Origin: Ctena decussata
Lineage: Eukaryota; Mollusca; Bivalvia; Lucinida; Lucinidae
Reading direction: 5' to 3'
Length of the DNA stretch: 64,000 bases
NCBI GenBank assembly: GCA_963989385.1
Contig: OZ022500.1
Location: 112,881,842 to 112,945,841, forward strand
Part shown: one piece after another, positions 42,601 to 54,800 of the stretch
Numbering within the stretch: the first letter of the stretch is position 1
Layout of the letters: each line of letters starts with the position of its first letter
Made by a program: the position numbers and the translations under genes
The notes under the pieces: model-generated
Told to the model about the DNA's origin: nothing
Database searches by the model: none
Seen by the model: the letters and a program-made list of their open reading frames with translations, nothing else

Positions 42601-45600
42601 TATCTGTGAAGTATCATGAAAATATTTCAAAAGGTATATGAGTTATAGAGCGGACACGAAACCACACCTAAAACCATCAAGGGGAAATAACTCAAAAAAT
42701 AAAAAAGCAAGAGTTGTCACTCTTGTTCGCGACACATCGCCATGACCTGTTCTACATATCTGTGAAGTTTCATGAAAATATTTCAAAGGGTATTCAAGTT
42801 ATGGAGCAGACACTAAATCACACCTAAAACCATCAAGGGGAAATAACTCAAAAAGTAAGAAAGCAAGAGTTGTCATTCTTGTTCGCGACACATCGTCATG
42901 GCCTGTTCTACATATCTGTGAAGTATTATGAAAATATTCTAAAAGGTATTCAAGTTATAGAGCGGACACGAATCTGCCAAAAAAAATTCATAAGGTATTC
43001 AAGTTATACAGCAGACACGAATTCACACCTAAAACCATCAAGGGGAAATAACTCAAAAAGTAAGAAAGCAAGAGTTGTCATTCTTGTTCGCGACACATCG
43101 CCATGACCTGTTCTACATATCTGTGAAGTTTCATGAAAATATTTCAAAGGGTATTCAAGTTATGGAGCAGACACTAAATCACACCTAAAACCATCAAGGG
43201 GAAATAACTCAAAAAGTAAGAAAGCAAGAGTTGTCATTCTTGTTCGCGACACATCGTCATGACCTGTTCTACATATCTGTGAAGTGTCATGAAAATATTC
43301 CAAAGGGTATTCAAGTTACAGAGCGGACACGAATCTGCCAAAAAACTCACCAAAGGGGAAATAACTCAAAAAGTACAATAGCAAGAGTTACCATTCTTGT
43401 ACGCGACACATCGTCATGACCTGTTCTACATAACTGTGAAGTATCATGAAAATATTCCAAAGGGTATTCAAGATATAGAGCGGACAAGAAAATGTTTACG
43501 GACGGACGGCGGACGGACGGACGCCAGGCTCATCGCAATATCCCCCGAACCTTTCGGTCGGGGGATAAAAAGAACAGATTTGAATGAATTTGTTACAAAT
43601 CAAAGTCATATAAGAATCCTGTAAGGAAATATCAGTAGTTTAAGTATAGAGCAGTATCTATTCCACAAATATAAGAAAACATGCAGAAACCAACAGAGAT
43701 AAAAGAGTTAAACCATGGTTATAGAACAGAGTAAAGTTACAGAATACAGAGTAATAGCAATCTATAGATACAATACAAATATCCAGCACCTGTGCTTTCA
43801 AACATATGTGATTAATGTCATTTCACATGAAAAAGCTGCAAGACATGATCTGCTATTACTACTGAATCAGTACTAATGTACAAAAGGATCTTTATGAAGG
43901 TGACATCTTATATAGCAACCTTTGCCAAGCTATGATTTCATGAGATGAAAATTCCCTCTTGCAGTAATTTGGTTAGAGACAGAAAATGCCTGAGCAAACG
44001 GTATAGCCACAGATCACACTTTAGGTCTGAAAGCAAACGGTGTAGCCACAGATCACACTTTAGGTCTGAACTGTCTGTTATTCAATCAAAATTTTCATAA
44101 AACATCCCATTACAGGAATAATTGTCTCATTCAAAACCAAAGATTGAAATATTCATTACAGAAATAGGGAATCTTCCATGAGTGGTCATTTCATATTAAA
44201 TGCATGAAACAAGCCTTCTGCAAGTTTCATAAATATCATATGAAATGACTATGAGTGTAAGATTCTGCTTATCATATGACCCTTTAAAATGTGATTTTAA
44301 TGCCTTCAAATTGAACTTACTTCATAAAGAAAATGCATTGCTGACATGGACGTTGTCAATGACGTTGCATGTATGCGTCAAAGTGTTATTACACCTTTGG
44401 TCATACGATTTTTATGACACAACATTATCCACTGAATAACCAGTGATGTCATATGATAAATGTATCCCAGAACTCACAGGAATACTTGTCTCCCAGGAAA
44501 GTCTGAATTCAGTAAACTCTAGCTTACAACGCAGTATGATTAACATGATTCTTCCTTATATTACTGTATTAGTCTAACAAACACGCCTGCCCTAATAAAC
44601 GCCCCTGCCTCTTTACCGAAAATAATGTTATATTAACTTGCATGAATTCCTGTTTGCTTCTTTGGATGAGGTACCTCTTTGACAAGGGTCTACTTTTTGC
44701 TCCTAGAGGAACAAATTCTTTCCTTTAAGAATTGACCCTACTAAATAGGGAGGTAAAACAGTACAGCTGCTTCCTCTGAAAGTATACCTATTCACCTTAA
44801 TACTATGAATCAGGGCTACAGAAATCCGATTTTTTGTTGGTTCTGACCGAATTTGAGTTAGAAAAACCGATTCAGATGTCATAAGGCACATTTTTTTTGT
44901 CCGAAAAAACACATTTGCGTATGTATAATGACATAATTACCTGGATTTTTGCTGTGTCATACCATTAGTAATCCATAATTATCCAATATTCACGCACTGC
45001 TGTCAAAATTTATCATAGATTAACTTAACAAGGTGTTGATTGTCTTGCCAAGGTGTGAACACTGATTACGTTTTTAGAAATCTTCGATAATTAGCACGTG
45101 TCACAATTATGGCCAGCGGCAAAGGTTTTGCACAACTCGTATTATACACATACACATGCCGACGCACGGAAAAAGGCTGTGCAATGTAAAGTTACTGTTT
45201 ACTTTCACAGATAGCATAAGGAAAGAATGTGACTAGCAAAAAGAAAATTTAAACCGGACTTGATTATGTGCAGGCTGGTCAGGATTTTTTTTAGCTGACA
45301 TCATTTCTTGCGCAGAAAAGTATTATTTTTTATTCGTCTGAAGGTAAATACAAATTTCAAGGGAATTAACTTGAATACAGTAATACGACAATCATAACAC
45401 TTAGGCCAATTCCGTAAATGAAGATATCAGCCAGGATGTCCGATTGGTACGGCATGTCCTACTTTCACTTTCAGTCTGACTTTGTCTCTGCGCTTTGAAA
45501 CACATTTTTCACGGTAAGTAAGAACATGTGGACTAAATGGCTACTTCAGCAATGATTTCCTTTGTGTCAGGCAAGCAGTACATATGTTTATCTACCTAGT

Positions 45601-48600
45601 CATGGCTAAATGAGTGCTACAAAAATGTAAACATGAGGTTTTCATTAGTGGGGGATTCAGGGCTGATATCGTTAGACCGCGATATCACTTATAACGCAGT
45701 TCGATTTTATGTCTCCCGGCACCCGCTTTATAATGGTGCTCCAGTGTAGTCATTAGTTTTAGTGACTATTTTGGATTGTGGAACACATGTTCGTATGATG
45801 TCATTGGCCATACGGACCGATTTGGATTTCAAAATTTCTGTAGCCCTGCTATGAATAATTACTTATTGGAACAGTGGCTGATTTATTACACTTAATACTC
45901 TTAAAAATGCCCCCTTTTGTAAAATGAAATGCCCCCAGGGCGTTTTATAGGATTAATATGGTATAAGGTGCAATGAAAGACCAAGTGCTTTCTGCTCATT
46001 CGGATAATGGGATCATAGTATCCTCTTACATTTAAACACCAACTGAATAAAAAAAAAGACTCAACATAATACCTTATATCAATGCTTATTCAAAGTTGTT
46101 TTACTGCTGTGTGTCTGCTCGAGAGACGCTGTGATTCTTGTCACATGCAGTCATGAAACAAATCAGCCTGTCTATATAATTTATCTCAGTCACTACCATA
46201 TGTAATATACTAATATATACTTGTGCCACCACATCCATGCATACCATAACAACGCATGCAGTCATCACCAAATACATCTTAAAATATACATACATAGGGC
46301 TGTTGTTGGTCCTGTCATAAGAATTAAATCATTTATTATATTGTATTTTGATCAGCCATTTTGATCAGTCTGTAATCTCTGTCATACCATGCATATTACT
46401 AAACCCTCACTAACAATAACAATCCACTGTTCAAAGTTCCAAGGAGAATTCAAATATTTTTTCTTTTTCTTACCATAAAAAATACTTTGTGGCCCCTTGT
46501 TGGTTTGATCTCAATCAGGCAGTTCTAATTGGGGACACAGTCATGATAATGTTCAATTAATGATAATCATGAAATGCTCATCTGATATTTCTTAAGGTGA
46601 ATGGATAGATTCTCCATGTTGTATGGTATTTTTTCAATGGGAGACAACTTTGACTTTCTGTTTGCTGCCTTGGAAGAAAAAAACTTTGCAAAATGGAATC
46701 TTCTCTTAAAGGAAATAATCTATTAGGAAAGGATCAAATTCTTTACTTTGAGAGTTGACTTCCATTTATAAGGGAGGTAGAAATGAAAATAGTAGAGTTA
46801 CTTCCCCTGAAACTGTACCCTTTCACCATAAGAATTAAGGACCTAGCTCCAGCAAGCAAACCCTTAAAATAAATGCTGCTGTGGTCTATTATAGCCTGTT
46901 TTTTGGAAAACTTGCTAGACATTCTCACAGTTAAACACTCCAACACAAACAAAACTACTCTGACAATGAATAGCTAAAGAGACGAGAAAGATCTTGTTAG
47001 TAGTATAGCTTGAACACTCCACACAGGCTTCTATATACTACCTTTGATCGCTCAGGACGTTCCATATTGTAAGCAAACGTCTGAGAGCGAAATTTCATTC
47101 TCAACTCATTTATCCCTCCTTTTTTTGAAGATTTCTGTTGGGAGATGTAAAACATACAACATTTAAATAACAAATACTATATTGAACTAAGCAGAGTTGT
47201 ATCAAAATTTTATAGCATGGTTTACACTGTCTTAAATTAAAATAAGTTTTGCTACAAAAGACTGCAACAAAAATGAGAGATGGACTTTTAGCAACTGAGC
47301 CCTATCTGAGTGCAAGAGGGTCAATAAGTTAACTTTCAAAATCCATGACTTTCAGCAACTGTTAAGTTTCAGTCCAAGACTTTCAACAACTGTTAAATTT
47401 CAGTCCATGACTTTCAGCAAATGTTAACTTTCAAAGTCCATGACTCTCAGCAAGTGTTATTTTTCAGTTCATGACTTTCAGCAACTATTACCTTTTAGTC
47501 CATAACTTTCAGCAAGTATTATTTTCAGTTCATGACTTTCAACAACTGTTAACTTCCAGTCCATGGCTTTCAGAAACTGTAAACTTTCGAAGTCCATGAC
47601 TTTCAGCAACTGTTATTTTTCAGTCCATGGCTTCCAGCAACTGTTAACTTTCAGTCAATGATTTTCATTAAAACTGTTCAAAGTCCATGTCTTTCAGAAA
47701 CTGAAAACTTTCAAAGTCCATGACTTTCAGAAATTGTAAACTTTCAAAGCCTGTGTACTTATAAACACTGAAATAAAACACCTCACCCATTGACCCTGTC
47801 CAGTAATATTGTACTACGGTAACACTCTCTTATACAGAATCAGTCTATAGAAGTACCTGTACTGAAGACGTAAACACTATGTGTCCATGCAATAACAGAA
47901 TGTGATAACAAGTGATGCAGCAGGTATACAAAATTAAATCCATATAAATTTCCTCATGATACAAAAAGCAGGCAGCAGCTCAGCATGCCCATATAAGTAT
48001 ATGTACCTTCTCCAAAGCATAGCATCCTGGGTTTGTGAAATTGTTCTGAAATTTTTATAGTAATCGGTCTACAGTCTTTTATATGCCAGCTGGTCATAAG
48101 ATGCAAATATGATCAATTTGTTGGTAATAAGTTTGTTAATTTTCTTTTAGAAATATGAGAATAATATACATTTTGAAGATTACGAAATGAATTTATATCT
48201 TTCCCTGATGCTACAAAAGTATGCTCAAACTCTATGATGTAATTGCTGTAAACTTTCCATACCCCAAATAGTATGTTTTTTCACTGTAACCAAAGAATGG
48301 ACAAACCTAATAAATTCTGAAATTATGATGCTTCACCAACTGAACATCAGTTTGATTAAAACGGGCTTGGGTATCAGCAGAAAGCTACTTTTTCAATATT
48401 TTTTTGAAAATCTTTCATTTCCAATACAAGACCAAGACAAAAAGCGTAATAAATAAATTGCATCTGCATTTGAGTGAACCATAAATATTTCATACTGACT
48501 GTCCAAAAACTAATCTTATACCCTAAGGTGCTTAACCCTATTGCACTCAGAAAGGCCAAAATTGTATACAATTTTGGCCTTTCTGAGTGCAATAGGGTTA

Positions 48601-48803
48601 AGTATTGGGACACCAAAAACCATTAATTTTCCATTTGTCCCAAATGGAAAATTAAAGGTTTTTTGGTGTCCCAATTAATGAGCACTTTAAGGTAATAACA
48701 TTAATTGCCAAAGTAGAAATGCTGTGCAACAGCAGAGTCTGATCTGTCCCCCAAAACACAACCATGTCAACACACCTCTACTGAGACCTCACTAAAAGTA
48801 ATG

Positions 48804-48835
<32 letters not shown>

Positions 48836-51800
48836 GCTTACCTCATCATTGGCTGGTTGTTGCTGCACTGGCAGCTGATTGGTTGTCTCCTCCTCAGGTG
48901 ATTCTACTCTGACCTCAACACTGCCATCTGGTGGTGGAAGATGTTTGTTGACTGCTACTTTGTCAAGGTCATTCTCTGTTGCTTGGCTGCTCAAACCTTC
49001 ATCAGTTACTGTTACAGTTTCTAAAGATAGCATACATATTTTTACATATAGTTTCAAAGAGCATTTACGATAAAAAGAGCCAGCACTTGATCAACAATTA
49101 AAGAGAAGTGATAACTATACAAAACTTAATCCTGGCTCCAACAAAGTATGAAACACAGCTCCAACAAAGTATGAAACACAGACACTAACGCAGAGTATAT
49201 AAAGCTTCATTAGCCTTTCATAAAAGTTTTCAGAGCTAAATTCTTGGCAATCTCATTTTCTGTATTACTGTGTTTCTAAGACAAAGGTCATGAACAGCTG
49301 TATGGCCAACAGAATCCTCATTACTACTAATTATAGTAATGCACCTCAGTTAACTGTTCAATTCTTCAAATTTACCATGACACAGTTAGAAGTAAGATAT
49401 CAAATAATCTATATAATTTACCTGAAGATTTCTTAGTTTTCTCAGTTGGAGTCCAGGGAGTTCTAGGATGGACCCAAGTTGCAGGATCTTTGAGATTCCA
49501 TGATTTTCTCTGTAATGAGTTAATATGATGACACATAAAAGATTCATTCAATAATGTGCACATATTACATATTTGTTTTTACATTGAAGAGTACTGTACC
49601 CTAACATTGATAGAAGTTAGATATATTTGAGCCACAACACAACAAGACCAACAAAGTGGCATGTGCACCCAGCGAAAAATCAGATCAGCCTGGGCATCTG
49701 CCCAGTCTGACCAGAGTCTTCCCTGTTGACACTGAGGTAGCTTTGACCCTTAGCTGCCCTTTAAGTGCACAGGGAAGACTCTGATCAGACTGGGCTGATG
49801 CCCAGGCTGATCTGAGTCTGCACTGGGCGCACAACCACATTGTTGGTTTTCTTGCGTCACAGCTCAATTATTTCTGTATCATGTAAGAAACTCAAACTAT
49901 CAATTTCTATGTCTTGGCAACTTAAATCAGATTCTAAATGCAAGATCAACGGTGTGACTTGTCTCAGCTACAGATTCTACCAAATAAATACATTTAAGGT
50001 TTGCTGTTGAGCTGATTGGCTTTTCTAGTAACAAGCTTTTGAATTATTTCAAAACAACTGCATGGAACTTCAATACCTGTAGTCAAAGCTTGATTATCTA
50101 CATGTATTATGAACTTGCATATACTTTGTGTCTGTAAGGATATACCTGTACAGAGTTGTACATGCTCAACTTACCTGGCCAAATGTTCCAATATACTGGC
50201 CATCTCTCAGTGTCCACAGTCTGGCCGTTTTGTCAGTGCTGGCTGTTAGAACATACTCCCCTGTATCATGTTTTACATATTCAATACTAACAATGGCCGA
50301 GTCATGAGCCCGCCAACCACCTTCTACTGGGGGCTTTGTCTTTATTCTCTGAAAATATAGTACATGTATTATGAACTTAATTCATTTTATATCACATCAC
50401 AGCTCAATCATCTTAAATGCATTCTCAAGGGCATGAGTGTTATATTGCATTCTTTGGTCTAACAATAAGAAAGTCCTGCCCCATGTCAGAGCTGGGGATC
50501 AAACCTGGGCCACAATGGTAGCATACAAGACATATCCTTCAACTATCCAGGTCCTATATGTAGTATTTTAATGTCAGTCAATGTCAGTTTCTGCCTTTGT
50601 ATTATTGTTTCTTTCTTGCACAGCCAACATTTTCCTTACCTTTTGCCTGTTCTGGATTTTTCGCGGCACAGCCACACATAATTTCAGTATTGTTCCACAT
50701 TTCACAACATTTCATTGGTCAAATAACATGTATGTCAAAATTTAGCAAATAGTATCAAAGGTCAATGAATATTTCATCTTCATTTTACCCCGTCGTACTG
50801 CACTGCATGAATACTAGCACTCTGTCAGATATTAATTCAAAATGTTTCTCTTGTTTGTAAATTTACCATAGAAGTTTTATGGAAAACAGACGCAGATATT
50901 CACAACTTTCTTTTTTTCGTTGTTGATCTATTTTTGATTTCTACTTTTGGTTTAATACACACAAATAAACACTGCATCATGTTGGTAACTGTTTTGAAAT
51001 CAGCGGAATTTCAAAATTGACCGCAGTCCATTTTGGAATTTCAACTTTGACAGATCAATCGTGAGATAGGTTATTGTCTCCACCCAGTGTCAAAATTACG
51101 GTTGTGGGTGCCTACCAACATAGCTCACTTGAGTCATACTCATGAAAGTTATTGTCAACTCTTCACCTAGAGACATATTACAAAACACACTTCAATTAAA
51201 TCTGCCCGATTATCTTTTTTTTTTAAGATTTTTCTTGTTTTTATATCATATGATCTCCCCTTGAAAGACAAGCACACATTTGATGTCCTCAAGGAACAAT
51301 TTAACATACATGCTAGATCTTTATGCTTTGGAATCTATAAGACACAAATTGATGGTTAATATGATGGCAGAATCAGAACTGACATATGTTCAAATTTTTC
51401 TTTGATTTTTTTCATTATTCTTTAATGACATCTATAATATTGAAAGCTACAACTGGTACAAACAATCAGTCTGATTTTGTTCCACATTCACCAAGACTCA
51501 CCCATGATATGTAAACATTTGGAGTAATACCCAGTTTAAGTTGCTTGTACTCACCCCATCATCTTGTGACTTGACACAGTGTGACATGATGTCCCAGACT
51601 TTGATATAACCCTGAGTGTCTCCCGTCACAAGTAGACTGTTGTTAGAGTTGGTACACATACCCAATACAGACTCATCTGGGGCATCAGGGGCATAGAAGT
51701 AACCTAGAAGCAATAAAATCTGACATCAAAATAATACAAAACCACTTACACTCTCATTGTCTACAAGCCTGAACAGCTTCAAGTTAAACTCTTGCCCTAT

Positions 51801-54800
51801 TTCAGACCAAACCACATTCATACTGTTCAGTAGCCACCTTCACTCAATACTCCAGTAGTCACTTTCAGATTCCTTCTGGTAGTTTGGCCCATCTGGAGTA
51901 ACATTACTATTACCACGCATATAGCACTTCCTTGTTGTTGTTATTTATTTTGCACCATGTAGTCACCTATACTTGTGATAGCTGGATCAACTTTAAAATT
52001 TCTTTAGAAACAGATAGCTCTTTACCATACACTATTATCCCAACCAGACTGTACCATAAAACCTACCAATTTCATTAAAGCTGCTTCATACAGATTGGAT
52101 GAGAAGGAAATGATCAGGAACCAACACACCCCCAAATAGCCACATTCTTTTGTGACTAGCATAGCTACTCCATAGCATAATCCTTCAAGAATAATCTTTA
52201 GTACCACAATATAAGAGGACAGAGGTACCTACCCATTTCATTCCTTGCACCATAGAGACACCAAAATCTCAGGTAGCCACCTTCACTGGTTACTAGAGTA
52301 GCCACTTCCAGATTCCTACCAGTGGCTCGGCCCTTAAGAAATAACACTTTATCAACTGGAGCAAGCTGACTGAAATGACAGAAAGACAGGTTCATATTAT
52401 GGAAAGTGAACTCTTCTCACCAGCAAGTATATGCACAGTTACATTGCATATACAAAGTTCAAAGTTTCAAAGTTTATTTCAAATTCAGAAAACCTGAAAG
52501 GAGCATAAGGCAATGGAATGATGAAATAAACAAGATGAAAAAGGAAAATAAACAGGTTGCATCATTTAGCAATAGCCTTAACTATCATTTTAACAACTTT
52601 GAATATATGCAAACAGATCATATTGGGCCTCTCCCACAAAGCAGGTAGAGCACAAAATAAGGCTGAATTATGATTATTCATTCTCTGTAAAAAATAGTCT
52701 TCAAATACTGAGTTGGACATTCATAAATAATTTATGCAAAATCTGCTAATCAACCCAAACAAAATAATCTTAATAAAGCTGCTGAAACAAGACAACATGT
52801 ATTTTCATTTCAAGTGCAGCGGTTACAAGATTTCAAAGTGACACGGATTTTGTTACAACAAACTTCACAATATACTGATTTACTAAAAGTGTAAGTTTGT
52901 TCAGTTTTCAGGTCAGGAATCAGATACTGGTCGAAAGAAAACAAAAACAAATGAAGAGCTACTGAATAACAGAAAAGAAACAAGGAGAAAAAATAAGAAA
53001 GCAGCAAAATGTATAAACATATGCTCATGCAAAATTTGCAACAAAAAAATCATATGATGCAAAATATGTGATTAAACAAAGTATATATGAATTAAGCAAT
53101 AAGATGTTTAAAATATTAAACATGCTAAATAATAACTAACTGGACAAAATGACAAGTATTATTTAGATGGCTATGAATACTTTCTGCTGAGGTGCGGGAA
53201 AAATGTTGTTATGAAAATTGAACAAGAGCTCCGCTGAGCGGGGCAATATACTCCCGTTGGGGCTTAAAGTTGGAAAGAAAACAAGAGATGACAGAACTTT
53301 GTCTGTAGCTTAAATCTTCAATAATATGGCAGATATAAAACTAAAAAACAAACAAAGCTAAAATGAAATTCCTAGACAAAAATTACAAAGGGGCATAATT
53401 CCATCATAAATGGAAGTTTGGTTATGGTTCTTTTTCTCTTCATATCGTCTGATATTTGTACAAACTTTCGTGAAGAAATCTTAAACAGTTTTCAAGATAT
53501 GGAGTAGACACAAAGCTAAATTACTATATGAAAAATACAAAGGTGCATAATTCCGTCAAAACTGAAAGTAGGGTTATGGTCCTTTTTCTCTGCACCTTGT
53601 CTGATGATGCTTCATATACGTACAAACTTTTATATAGAAATCATATACGGTTTTCGAGATATGGAGCGGAAATATAATGTTACCTTTTGAATTTGACCTC
53701 TAAGTGTGACCTTGACCTTTGTCGAACACTGTTGGAATACAAGTTCTGCATGATGCCTCTATAAGGTGAACATTTGACTCAAGTTTCATAAACATCAAAG
53801 GGATAAGGAGATATGGAGTGGACACAAATTTAATACAAAATTACAATACTAAAAATACAAAGGCGCGTAATTTTATTAAGAATGAAAGTAGGGTTATGGT
53901 TCTTTTTCTCTGCACATCGTCTGTTTCTCTGCACATCGTCTGTTTGTGCTTTATATGTATACAAACTTTCATGTAAAAATCTTAAACAGTTTTCGAGATA
54001 TGGAGCGGACACAAAGCTTATATGAAATTACCTTTGAAAAATAAAAAGGGAAATAATTCCGTCAAAACTGAAAGTAGGGTTATGGTTCTTTTTCTCTGCA
54101 CATTGTCTGATAGTGCTTTATATTTGTACAAACTTTCATTAAGAAATCTTAAACGGTTTTCAAGATATGGAGCGGACATGAAGCTTATAGGAAATTACCT
54201 TTGAAAAATACAAAGGGAAATAATTCCGTCAATACTAAAAGAAGGGTAATGGTTCTTTTTCTCTGCACATCGTCTGATAGTGCTTTATATTTGTACAAAC
54301 TTTCATGAAGAAATCTTAAACGGTTTTCGAGATATGGAGCGGACACGAAGCTTATATGAAATTACCTTTGAAAAATACAAAGGGAAATAATTCCGTCAAA
54401 ACTGAAAGTAGGGTAATGGTTCTTTTTCTCTGCACATTGTCCGATGGTGCTTTATATTTGTACAAACTTTCATGAAGAAATCTTGAACGGTTTTGGAGAT
54501 ATGGAGCGGACACGAAATGTTACCTTTTGACCTTTGACCTCTAAGTGTGACCTTGACCTTTGTCGTACATCATTGAAATATGGGTTCTGCACATCGTCTC
54601 ATTAAGGCAAACATTTGACCCAAGTTTCAAAAATATCTTTCAAGGGGTTGAGGAGATATGGAGCAGACACGAAAAGTTAACGGATGGACAGACGGACAGA
54701 CGGACAGAAGGACGGACGGACGGAGGCCACGACATAATACGACCTGTCTTCGACGGGCGTATAAAAACAACACAGCAACAAATATTATTCTTCTGCCAAT

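Noticed and set aside
42170..43500. CRISPR-like regular repeats
   Set aside because: Repeats are head-to-tail ~155-bp units without unique spacers, in an animal genome; a minisatellite inside a pearl-like element.
49685..49867. Open frame with ..[17 protein letters not shown].. also seen at 2204-2542 and 59534-59926 (-)
   Set aside because: It is the translation of the family A MITE arm, recurring wherever the MITE occurs in that frame; no sign of a protein.
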